Assembly (NCBI GenBank): GCA_905214525.1
Contig: CAJMMN010000001.1
Span: 124,001 to 188,000 of the forward strand
Direction of reading: 5' to 3'
Source of the DNA: an uncultured bacterium
Lineage (GTDB): Bacteria; Actinomycetota; Coriobacteriia; Coriobacteriales; Coriobacteriaceae
Length of the DNA: 64,000 nucleotides
Below are positions 7,203 to 14,566 of this stretch, one piece after another (position 1 is the stretch's first letter; every line of letters starts with the position of its first letter). The notes beneath the pieces were generated by a model. That model saw only the letters and a list, made by a program, of their open reading frames with translations. It had not been told where the DNA came from and ran no database searches. Made by a program: the position numbers and the translations under genes.

Positions 7203-8204
7203 CTACTTCGCGGCGCCGGGGATGCCGTGGGAGGTTTTGGCGGTTTTGGCTCCGTTTACGATGGCGGTTTGCAAAGCCCTTACGGCGAGCATGCCCAGCA
7301 GGTCTAGGGGAACGGCGGCGTTTGCCTGGGCGCCCAGTTTGCCGCTGGCGAGGGTGTAGATGGTGTCGCCGTCGTTGGTGGTGTGCGTGGGACGGATGGC
7401 GTGTGCGTAGGCGTCTGCGGCCATCTGGGAGACCTTGGTGGCTTGTGCCTTAGTGAGTTCCACGTTGGTGACGATGCAGCTGATGGTGGTGTTGGTGCGG
7501 TCGAGCGGCATCTGCATGGATCCGGCGGCGGCAAAGGCTGCGAGTTCCATATCGACGATTTGGTCGCTATCGGCTGAGGCGCGCATGCCGGCGACCCACT
7601 CGCCGGTGAGGGGGTCGACAACGTTGCCGCAGGCGTTGACCGAGACCACGGCGCCCACCTTGATGGGGCCGAGCGCCACGGCGGCAGCGCCAAGGCCGGC
7701 CTTCATGCAGGTGGCGGGGCCCATGAGCTTACCCACGGTAGCGCCCGTGCCGGCGCCTACGTTGCCCTGTTCGAGCTTGGTGGGGGTGTGGTCGAGCGCC
7801 TCGCGCACGGCGGCGATGCCGGCCTCAATGTCGGGGCGAACGGTGGGGTCGCCAAAGGCAAGGTCGAAGATACAGCTGGAGCACACGATGGGCACCTGCG
7901 TGGGGCCGACGGGCAGACCAATGCCGCGGCTCTCGAGTTCGCGGGCCACGCCGCTTGCAGCCTCGAGGCCAAAGGCCGATCCGCCCGAAAGGCAGACGGC
8001 GTGGACCTTATCGACGGTGTTTTCGGGACGCAGCAGGTCGGTCTCACGCGAAGCGGGGGCGCCACCACGTACGTCAACGCCACCGGTGGCACCCTCGGGC
8101 GCCACGATTACGGTGCAGCCGGTGCCAGCCTCCTCGTCCGTATAGTTGCCAAAGCAAAAGCCATCGACATTGCAAACATCGATGGCTTCGAGCAGTGTGT
8201 CCAT
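7203..8204 (-). CDS. P1 family (DmpA/L-aminopeptidase-like) peptidase
   Basis: Protein of about 333 residues in the family of N-terminal-nucleophile amidases that includes DmpA and beta-peptidyl aminopeptidases. Visible motifs are GTGCTVIVAPEGATGGVDVRGG near the N-terminus, HAVCLSGGSAFGLEAASGV, the glycine-rich GNVGAGTGATVGKLMG around the usual self-processing site, and GAVVSVNACGNVVDP. The start at 8204 (MDTLLEAID) has AGGAG eight bases upstream. Longer in-frame extensions would run into maf and are not credible. Substrate is unknown; members of this family hydrolyse small peptides, amides or esters. It lies downstream of maf with a 100-base gap on the same strand. Confidence 0.8.
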   Translation of the reverse strand: MDTLLEAIDVCNVDGFCFGNYTDEEAGTGCTVIVAPEGATGGVDVRGGAPASRETDLLRPENTVDKVHAVCLSGGSAFGLEAASGVARELESRGIGLPVGPTQVPIVCSSCIFDLAFGDPTVRPDIEAGIAAVREALDHTPTKLEQGNVGAGTGATVGKLMGPATCMKAGLGAAAVALGPIKVGAVVSVNACGNVVDPLTGEWVAGMRASADSDQIVDMELAAFAAAGSMQMPLDRTNTTISCIVTNVELTKAQATKVSQMAADAYAHAIRPTHTTNDGDTIYTLASGKLGAQANAAVPLDLLGMLAVRALQTAIVNGAKTAKTSHGIPGAAK

Positions 8205-8304
8205 GTGTTCTCCTATCGGTTTTCCGCCGGGCCTTATGCCCGGTCGGGATCCGTACGGTACGGCAAAATTGTAGGCGCTGGGGGATACCCAGCGCCAGAT
8301 GCAA

Positions 8305-8886
8305 TTACGAGAGTTTTTGAATCGCGCGTGCGACGCGAGCGATGGGCAAGCCCACCACGTTGTAGAAGTCACCCGAAATATCGTGCACAAGCATGCGGCC
8401 GCCTGTGCCTTGGATGCCGTAGGCCCCGGCCTTGTCCATGGGTTCGCCGGAGGCAACATAGCGCTCGATCTGCTCTTCGGTAAGCTCATAGAACGTCACG
8501 TCGGTCACATCGACAAACGACAGGCTCTCGGCGGCATGCGGAGCTGTAGCGTCGCCGGCTTTAACGATGCAGACGCCGGTTGCGACCTGGTGCGTGCGGC
8601 CCGAAAGCTCGCGGAGCATGGTGCGCGCCTCGTCCCCGTCTGCCGGCTTGCCCAAAATTTGGCCGTCAAAGGTGACAATAGTATCGGCCGCGACGGTCAG
8701 TTCGTTGGGCTCGGCATGCTCGGCGGCAACGGCGGCGGCTTTGGCACGCGCCAAGCGCTCGACGAGTGTAAGCGGAGCTTCGCCATCAAAAGGCGTTTCG
8801 TCGATATCTGCGGGAATCACGCGAATGTCATAGCCCGCCTCGCGCATCAACTCGATGCGGCGCGGTGATTGCGAAGCCAAAATCAT
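8305..8886 (-). CDS. maf: Maf-family nucleoside triphosphate pyrophosphatase
   Basis: A 193-residue house-cleaning NTPase that converts non-canonical or free nucleoside triphosphates to monophosphates. It has the Maf signature ILASQSPRRIELMREAG at the N-terminus, the VAADTIVTFDGQILGKP core with catalytic Asp, and a C-terminal DKAGAYGIQGTGG segment. Its ATG overlaps the stop of the upstream DJ-1 gene in an ATGA arrangement, so translation is probably coupled. Confidence 0.93.
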   Translation of the reverse strand: MILASQSPRRIELMREAGYDIRVIPADIDETPFDGEAPLTLVERLARAKAAAVAAEHAEPNELTVAADTIVTFDGQILGKPADGDEARTMLRELSGRTHQVATGVCIVKAGDATAPHAAESLSFVDVTDVTFYELTEEQIERYVASGEPMDKAGAYGIQGTGGRMLVHDISGDFYNVVGLPIARVARAIQKLS

Positions 8887-9425
8887 AGCTGAATGCCCTC
8901 GGCAACCTTCTCGACAGCCTTGTCGCCGGCGAGCGTGCGCAGCAGCTCAAGCGCAAAGGGGAGCGACTGGGCCATGCCGCTGGCGGTGATGATGTTGCCG
9001 TCTTGCGTAACCTTCTCGCCGGTATAGGCGCCTTCGGGGAAGCTCTTCTCAAAGCCAGGGAAGCACGTGGCGTGGCGCCCCTCGAGCAGGTCGAGCTCAC
9101 CCAGGATAAACGGGGCGGCGCAGATGGCGGCGACGTGTTTGGCGGCGGCGAACTCGCAGACCACGTCGCAGACGCGCTGGTCGGCACGCAGGTTGGTGGC
9201 GCCGGGCAGGCCGCCAGGTAGCACGACGCAGTCGTACTCGTCAAAGTTGATCTCGTCAAAGAGCGCATCGCAGGTCACGGGAATCTGCAGCGAGCTTACG
9301 ACCTCGCGCGTGGGCATGATCGAGACAAGCGTGGCGCGCACGCCGCCGCGACGCATGACATCGACCATGGTCAGGCATTCAATAGTTTCAAAGCCATCGG
9401 CGGCGAGAACGGCAACGCTGGGCAT
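8883..9425 (-). CDS. DJ-1/PfpI family protein
   Basis: A protein of about 180 residues with the flavodoxin-like class I amidotransferase fold of DJ-1. The nucleophile elbow is seen as AAICAAPFILGELDLLEG, with Cys at about residue 97, preceded by VVLPGGLPGATNLRAD. The conserved acidic residue before the nucleophile Cys is suggested by ADGFETIE near the N-terminus. The start at 9425 is preferred because AAAGGAACC lies upstream; two further in-frame ATGs lie 15 and 24 bases earlier. Members act as glyoxalases, deglycases or chaperones. The exact role is unknown. First gene of a maf-coupled pair. Confidence 0.85.
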   Translation of the reverse strand: MPSVAVLAADGFETIECLTMVDVMRRGGVRATLVSIMPTREVVSSLQIPVTCDALFDEINFDEYDCVVLPGGLPGATNLRADQRVCDVVCEFAAAKHVAAICAAPFILGELDLLEGRHATCFPGFEKSFPEGAYTGEKVTQDGNIITASGMAQSLPFALELLRTLAGDKAVEKVAEGIQL

Positions 9426-9553
9426 GAGGGTTCCTTTCATAGGCGGCATACAATTAGCCGTCTTATACCCCGAAGACCTCCGCTTGCCACGCTCGATTTC
9501 CCAATGTTTAAAATAGCCCCGTCCGAATTAGCTACCCCACCCATCCTCAACAA

Positions 9554-9608
9554 TCTCAATCTGTAACATCCATCGACCAAAACTAGCCCCAACTGTTACA
9601 GATCGAGA
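9554..9608. repeat. 55-bp palindromic repeat, solitary copy
   Basis: TCTCAATCTGTAACA (9554-9568), 25 bases, then TGTTACAGATCGAGA (9594-9608). The total length of 55 bp is exactly that of the three units at 61586-61801, with the same half-site. It is in the gap between the divergent DJ-1 and EamA genes. Confidence 0.85.
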
Positions 9609-9691
9609 CAGTCCCCAACAGCACCGCCCCGTTCGGGGAACGACCGCCACAGGTACGGCGGGCAGAGGCTCACTTTTTTCCTCGGTTTTTC

Positions 9692-9721
9692 TTGACGGAA
9701 TCTCACCTGTTGTAGTACATT
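9692..9721 (+). promoter_or_regulatory. Candidate promoter of the beta-glucoside cassette
   Basis: TTGACG (9692-9697), an 18-bp spacer and TACATT (9716-9721) form a recognisable sigma-70-type promoter about 200 bases before the first gene of the cassette. This implies a long leader. Confidence 0.5.
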
Positions 9722-9769
9722 GTCCCAGTCTAAAAACGCGTGGACTTTTCTGGGCGCTAGCCACCTTTT

Positions 9770-9807
9770 TGCCACGCAACCGAGCAATCGGTTGCGTGGC
9801 TTTTTTC
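9770..9807 (+). terminator. Leader terminator/attenuator before the EamA gene
   Basis: GCCACGCAACCGA pairs with TCGGTTGCGTGGC around a short loop and is followed by six T residues, a near-ideal intrinsic terminator. It lies between the candidate promoter and the first gene. The earlier leader segment GCGTGG (about 9738) could pair with its CCACGC arm as an antiterminator. No known riboswitch, T-box or BglG-type RAT sequence was recognised. Confidence 0.6.
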
Positions 9808-9923
9808 GTCTTGGCAGCAGGTGCCACATGCACCGCCAGAAGACCGCACGAGCCCACCTTCCGACTGCAGGGAACAGACGCACGAGACGTGCGTCTGCAA
9901 GACAGCAGACGGAAGGGAGCCTA

Positions 9924-10904
9924 ATGGCAGGAACAAACACAATCAAGCAACAGGCCGCCGGGGCGGGAGCCACGAGCGCGGGACAGGCCAAGGCGGCGCT
10001 CCAGGTCTTTGCGGGCGGCGCCTGCTACGGCGCGATGGCCACGACCTACAAGCTCGCCTACGCCGCGGGCTTCACCTCGGCACAGGTGGTGGCGAGCCAA
10101 GCGTGGCTCGGCTGCCTCTTCTTCGCCCTCGCCACGCTCGCAGGGCACGCACTCGGGCACCGCTGGCAGCGCGTGGGCTGGAAGCTCGCCCTTAAGCTCA
10201 TGGGCCTGGGAGCCCTCACCTGCCTCACCTCAATCCTCTACTGCTACGCCATGAGCGTGCTGCCCGCCCCGGTGGCGCTCACGCTCCTCTTCCAGTTCAC
10301 GTGGCTGGGGCTCGTGTGGCAGACCGTCATGACGCGCCGGCCGCCGAGGCCCCTCCAAGTGGCCTCCGCCCTGGCCATCGTCTTCGGGACGGTGTTCGCG
10401 AGCGGCGTTTACAAGACCGGCATCACCGGGTACGACCCCGTGGCCCTGCTCTGCGCGCTGGGGGCGGCCGTGTCCTGCTCCCTCTTTGTCACCCTCTCCG
10501 GCAAGGTCGAGGCCCCCTGCTCGTCCGAGCAGCGCGGCGTCATCGTGTGCGCGGGCTCCGTGGTCATGTCGCTCACGGTGTGCCCGGACTACGTCGTCTC
10601 GGGCGTCCTCGCCCAGGGCATCCTGCCCTTTGCCGTCATCGCCGGCTTCTTTGGCATGCTCTGCCCGGTCTTGCTCTTCGGCATGGGCTCTCCGCACCTG
10701 CCCGCGGGTCTCTCCACTGTCATGGCCGCCGCGGAACTCCCCGCCGGCCTGCTCATCGCCATGATCGTCCTCGGCGAGCCGCTCGGCGTCGTCGAGTGGC
10801 TGGGCGTCGCCATCATCCTCGCCGGCGTGTGCCTGGCACAGGTCCCCTCCCTGCTTGGAGGCCGGGAGGCACGTCGCGCCGCCGCAGGACAAGCCGTCAG
10901 CTAG
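9924..10904 (+). CDS. EamA/DMT superfamily transporter
   Basis: A 326-residue membrane protein with about ten hydrophobic helices in two five-helix halves, typical of EamA drug/metabolite transporters. The second half includes LLFGMGSPHLPAGLSTVMAAAELPAGLLIAMIVLGEPL, the usual EamA repeat end. The start at 9924 follows GAAGGGAGC; upstream in-frame codons run through the leader hairpin and are not used. It is the first gene of a cassette with a GH1 glycosidase and a PTS permease, so it might export or import a related aglycone or sugar (inference). Composition is GC-richer with more CTC and GCC codons than the neighbouring maf region. Confidence 0.8.
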   Translation: MAGTNTIKQQAAGAGATSAGQAKAALQVFAGGACYGAMATTYKLAYAAGFTSAQVVASQAWLGCLFFALATLAGHALGHRWQRVGWKLALKLMGLGALTCLTSILYCYAMSVLPAPVALTLLFQFTWLGLVWQTVMTRRPPRPLQVASALAIVFGTVFASGVYKTGITGYDPVALLCALGAAVSCSLFVTLSGKVEAPCSSEQRGVIVCAGSVVMSLTVCPDYVVSGVLAQGILPFAVIAGFFGMLCPVLLFGMGSPHLPAGLSTVMAAAELPAGLLIAMIVLGEPLGVVEWLGVAIILAGVCLAQVPSLLGGREARRAAAGQAVS

Positions 10905-11025
10905 TCACCCCTTCACGGGCGGCCCGCGCGCATCAGGGAAAGGGCCACGGGCCCGGCGCGTGAGGTCGCAAGGACGTTATAAAGCGTCCCCGCAGAGGTG
11001 GGGGCGCCAGAGAGAAGGAGGCACC

Positions 11026-12456
11026 ATGCCATTTCCAAAAGGGTTCCTTTGGGGAGGAGCCACCGCTGCTAACCAATGCGAGGGAGGTTATGACGAGGGC
11101 GGCCGCGGCCTTGCCAATGTCGACGTCATCCCACACGGGTCGGAGCGCAACGACGTAAGTCGCGGCCTGAGGCGCATGCTCGACTTTGAGCCCGGGTACT
11201 ACTACCCGGCCCAGACGGGCATCGACTTCTACCACCACTACCGCGAGGACATAGCCCTCTTCGCGGAGATGGGCTTTAAGGTCTTTCGCCTCTCCATTGC
11301 CTGGAGCCGCATCTTCCCCAATGGCGACGAGGAGGAGCCCAACGAGGCCGGGCTCGCCTTCTACGAGGACGTGTTCCGCTGCTGCCGCGAGCACAGGATC
11401 GAGCCCCTCGTGACCATCACACACTTCGACTGCCCCATCCACCTCGTCAAGAAGTACGGCGCCTGGCGAAACCGCGCCCTCATCGAGCTCTACAAGCGGC
11501 TCGTGAAGGTGCTCTTCAACCGCTACCGCGGCCTCGTGCATTGGTGGATCACGTTCAACGAGATGAACATGATCTTGCACCGTCCCTTCATGGGTGCCGG
11601 CATCGTCCTCGAGCCCGGGGAGAATGCCCGCGAGGCCGAGTACCGCGCCGCGCACAACGAGCTTGTGGCGAGCGCCTGGGCCACCAAGATCGCCCACGAG
11701 GTCGACCCGGAGAACAAGGTTGGCTGCATGCTCGCCGCGGGAAGCTACTACCCCTACTCCTGTCGTCCCGAGGACGTCCGTGCAGCGCAGGTCAAGAACC
11801 AGGAGGACCTCTTCTTCGTGGACGTGCAGGCACGCGGGCACTACCCCGGCTACGCGCTCAAGATGCTCGAGCGCGAGGGCATCGACGTGGGCATGACCGC
11901 CGAGGACGAGCGCATCCTTGCGGAGAACACCGTCGACTTCATCTCGTTTAGCTACTACTCCTCGCGCTGTACCGCGGGCGACCCCGATTCCGTGGGCGGC
12001 GTCGCCGAGGGCAACGCCTTCGCCGGCGTAGAGAACCCCTACGTGCGCACGAGCGACTGGGGCTGGGTCATCGACCCGCTGGGGTTCCGCATCACGATCA
12101 ACGACCTCTGGGACCGCTACCAGAAGCCGCTCTTTGTGGTGGAGAACGGCCTCGGCGCCTATGACGAGGTGCTTCCCGACGGCACGATCGAGGATGACTA
12201 CCGCATTGCCTACCTGCGCGAGCACATCGAGGCCATGCGCGACGCTATCGAGCAGGACGGCGTCGAGATGCTCGGCTACACCACCTGGGGGCCGATCGAC
12301 CTCGTGAGCGCGGGCTCCGGCGAGATGGAGAAGCGCTACGGCTTCATCTACGTGGACCGCGACAACCTGGGCAACGGCACGCTCGAGCGCAGGCGCAAGA
12401 AGAGCTTCTACTGGTATCAACAGGCCATCGCCACCAACGGAGGCGACCTGGGCTAA
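11026..12456 (+). CDS. GH1 family 6-phospho-beta-glucosidase
   Basis: A 476-residue glycoside hydrolase family 1 enzyme, cytosolic. The N-terminus FPKGFLWGGATAANQCEGG is the GH1 signature. The acid/base Glu is in WWITFNEMN and the nucleophile Glu in FVVENGLGAYDE; RRKKSFYWYQQAI is the usual C-terminal end. The ATG follows GAAGGAGGCACC. Its pairing with a PTS EIIBC makes a phosphorylated beta-glucoside (cellobiose, salicin or arbutin 6-phosphate) the likely substrate, giving glucose 6-phosphate. The next gene starts 31 bases after its stop, so the two are co-transcribed. Confidence 0.92.
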   Translation: MPFPKGFLWGGATAANQCEGGYDEGGRGLANVDVIPHGSERNDVSRGLRRMLDFEPGYYYPAQTGIDFYHHYREDIALFAEMGFKVFRLSIAWSRIFPNGDEEEPNEAGLAFYEDVFRCCREHRIEPLVTITHFDCPIHLVKKYGAWRNRALIELYKRLVKVLFNRYRGLVHWWITFNEMNMILHRPFMGAGIVLEPGENAREAEYRAAHNELVASAWATKIAHEVDPENKVGCMLAAGSYYPYSCRPEDVRAAQVKNQEDLFFVDVQARGHYPGYALKMLEREGIDVGMTAEDERILAENTVDFISFSYYSSRCTAGDPDSVGGVAEGNAFAGVENPYVRTSDWGWVIDPLGFRITINDLWDRYQKPLFVVENGLGAYDEVLPDGTIEDDYRIAYLREHIEAMRDAIEQDGVEMLGYTTWGPIDLVSAGSGEMEKRYGFIYVDRDNLGNGTLERRRKKSFYWYQQAIATNGGDLG

Positions 12457-12487
12457 CCACCCGGGCAATATCACTAAGGAGAAAATA

Positions 12488-13936
12488 ATGGCTGAAAAAT
12501 ACGACGACCTGGCCAGATCCATACTCGAGAACGTAGGCGGCGCTGAGAACGTCGCCAGCGTCGCGCACTGCATCACGCGCGTGCGCTTCAAGCTCAAGGA
12601 CGAGTCCCGCGCCAACACGGCCAAGATCGAGGCCCTCAAGGGCGTCATCCAGGTCATCCAGGCCAACGGCCAGTACCAGGTGGTCGTGGGTAACATCGTC
12701 GAGGACGTCTACGACGCGGTCCTGGAGGCCGGCAACTTCTCGAGCGGCGCAAGCGCCGACGACGAGCCCCAGGGCGAGAAGACCGTGGCCTCCGTCATCA
12801 TCGACCTCATCTCTGGCATCTTCCAGCCCATCCTGGGACCGCTTGCCGCCGCAGGCATCATGAAGGGACTGCTTGCCCTCATCACCTACTTCGTCCCGGA
12901 CTTTGCAAACGACGGCCTCTACACGCTGCTCTACACCGTGGCTGACGGCTTCTTCTACTTCCTTCCCGTCGCCCTGGCGTTCAGTGCCGCGCGCAAGTTC
13001 CGCATGAACGAGTTCACCGGTGTGGCAATCGGCGTGGCGCTCCTCTACCCGACGATGGTCGCCCTGACCTCGGGCGAGGCGCTCGGCAGCATCGACCTCG
13101 GCGTGGCCGGCACGTTCTCGTGGTACGCCACCGCCCTCGGGCTCCCCATCATCATGCCCGTGTCCGGCTACGTGAGCTCGGTGATCCCCGTCCTTCTCAT
13201 GGTGTGGTTCGGCTCTATCCTTGAGCGCTGGCTCAAGAGCTGGATGCCGGCTGCGCTCAAGATGTTCCTTGTCCCGCTTGCCACGATGACGGTCTCCATC
13301 GTCTTGGGGTACCTCATCATCGGCCCAGTGGCCACCCTCATCACCAACCTGCTGAGCGCGGCGTTCTCGTTCATCTTCCAGCTCCCCGTGGTTGGTTCCG
13401 TCCTGGGCAGCGCCCTAGTCGGCGGACTGTGGATGTGCCTCGTCATCTTCGGCTTCCACTGGAGCCTCATCCCCATCTCCATCATGAACCTGAACACCCT
13501 CGGCCACGATAGCGTGCTCGCCGCCACCATCGGCCACGGGTTCGCACTCGGAGCGGTCATCTTTGCCATGTACCTCAGAAACAAGGACGAGCGCTTCCGC
13601 GGCATCGCCCTTCCCGCGATGATCTCCGCCTTCTTCTTCGGCGTCACCGAGCCGGGCATCTACGGCATCGCCCTCCCCAACAAGCGCGCGTTCGTCGTGG
13701 CATGCCTGAGCTCCGCCGTGGGCGGCGCTATCGTGGGAATGACTGGCGCTCTCATGTACATCTCGGGCGGCCTCGGCGTCTTCAACCTGCTCAACTTCAT
13801 CGACGGGACCCCTGGTGGCGCCGGGATCTCCCATATGATCTTCGCGATCATCGCCTCGCTCATTTCCGCCGTCCTGGCCTTTGTTATCGAGTTCATCACC
13901 TACCGACCCAACGACGAGGAGGAAGGCGCCCACTAG
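12488..13936 (+). CDS. PTS beta-glucoside-type EIIBC permease (no IIA domain)
   Basis: A 482-residue PTS transporter. The IIB domain occupies roughly residues 1-85, with the phosphorylated Cys in SVAHCITRVRFKLKDE. A linker follows, then the membrane IIC domain with about ten helices and the GVTEPGIYGIALPNKR motif around residue 385. BglF-type proteins normally carry a C-terminal IIA domain and reach about 620 residues. Here the protein ends with YRPNDEEEGAH, so a IIA must come from another gene. No antiterminator of the BglG/LicT type lies beside it. The ATG follows TAAGGAG. A strong hairpin follows downstream. Confidence 0.9.
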   Translation: MAEKYDDLARSILENVGGAENVASVAHCITRVRFKLKDESRANTAKIEALKGVIQVIQANGQYQVVVGNIVEDVYDAVLEAGNFSSGASADDEPQGEKTVASVIIDLISGIFQPILGPLAAAGIMKGLLALITYFVPDFANDGLYTLLYTVADGFFYFLPVALAFSAARKFRMNEFTGVAIGVALLYPTMVALTSGEALGSIDLGVAGTFSWYATALGLPIIMPVSGYVSSVIPVLLMVWFGSILERWLKSWMPAALKMFLVPLATMTVSIVLGYLIIGPVATLITNLLSAAFSFIFQLPVVGSVLGSALVGGLWMCLVIFGFHWSLIPISIMNLNTLGHDSVLAATIGHGFALGAVIFAMYLRNKDERFRGIALPAMISAFFFGVTEPGIYGIALPNKRAFVVACLSSAVGGAIVGMTGALMYISGGLGVFNLLNFIDGTPGGAGISHMIFAIIASLISAVLAFVIEFITYRPNDEEEGAH

Positions 13937-13990
13937 CTTGCGCCCTCCTCAATCAGCTCTATGTAATTGAGGAGCAGTTGAGGTGGGTGA

Positions 13991-14025
13991 GGGCCGAGGG
14001 CGATCAAGGTGGCCGCCCTCGGCCC
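13991..14025 (+). terminator. Strong hairpin after the PTS gene
   Basis: GGGCCGAGGGCG (13991-14002) pairs with CGCCCTCGGCCC (14014-14025). A weaker hairpin, CTCCTCAAT/ATTGAGGAG, precedes it at 13945-13974. No T run follows, so it may act as an mRNA 3' end stabiliser rather than a classic terminator. Confidence 0.5.
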
Positions 14026-14072
14026 GGGACAACCTGCCAGAAGGCGTTTAGCTTTCTCGGGCGGCGCTGAAA

Positions 14073-14477
14073 TGAACTGCGCCCCGAAACTTAGACGGGT
14101 CAATTAGCGGCCTATGCCGCACATGGGGACTGATTCCGGAACTCCTCCGGGGTCAGTCCCTTTTGCTTAACCTGCCTCCTCTTGTTCCAGTGAACGGTGT
14201 AGGCGTGGAGGTCCCGCTTGAACTCCTCGAAGCTCCGCCACGTCCGGTTCCTGTAGAACTCGTCCTTCAGGCGCCCGGGCAGCAGCTCCGTCGCAAGAGC
14301 TCGCCCTCGCGCGCCGCCGGCCCCGGCCGGGTCCGGGCGCCCTTCGGCCTTCGGTGCGCCCGTATCCCCTGTCGCAAAACTCTGCTGCAAGAGTCCTCAG
14401 CGTGGCGTCGTGTCCGACTTTCCCGTCCATAAAGAAGCCCCCCATTTCTAATGTCCAAGAAATGAGGGGGCGGTTCA
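14073..14477 (-). mobile_element. IS3-family (IS150-like) deletion remnant with terminal repeats
   Basis: The ends are imperfect inverted repeats: TGAACTGCGCCCCGAAAC from 14073 on the plus strand, and TGAACCGCCCCCTCATTTC from 14477 on the minus strand. Both begin TGAAC and continue to a shared CTT-GAC. The total of about 405 bp is far below the 1.2-1.5 kb of an intact IS3 element. The interior keeps both transposase extremes, so a large internal deletion happened with both ends retained. It lies directly after the beta-glucoside cassette, a hint that the cassette was acquired. The rest of the 13937-14566 gap is hairpins. Confidence 0.75.
14112..14458 (-). pseudogene. IS3-type transposase remnant (5' and 3' ends fused)
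   Basis: The last 55 or so codons read FYRNRTWRSFEEFKRDL, then YTVHWNKRRQ and KGLTPEEFRNQS, the typical C-terminal end of the IS3 OrfB integrase (the region after the last catalytic Glu). Near the other end, a different frame reads VGHDATLRTLAAEFCDRGYG, resembling an OrfA-type N-terminal region. A GC-rich junction joins them. No DDE catalytic core remains, so it is inactive. Confidence 0.7.
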
Positions 14478-14481
14478 ATTT

Positions 14482-14532
14482 CGGGACGGGGATTAAATAA
14501 TCATTCAGAACAATTTTTTTATCCCCGTCCCA
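14482..14532 (-). terminator. Hairpin after the rlmD-type gene
   Basis: GGGACGGGGAT (14483-14493) pairs with ATCCCCGTCCC (14521-14531) around an AT-rich loop. Read on the minus strand it lies 35 bases after the methyltransferase stop, and the inner side carries a run of A/T. It abuts the insertion-sequence remnant. Confidence 0.55.
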
Positions 14533-14566
14533 GAAAAATCATCGGGCGTGGTCTTGGGCAAACGGT

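Noticed and set aside
9528..9991. Short minus-strand frames between the DJ-1 gene and the EamA gene
   Set aside because: They run through the 55-bp palindrome and the leader terminator, lack ribosome sites and resemble no protein.
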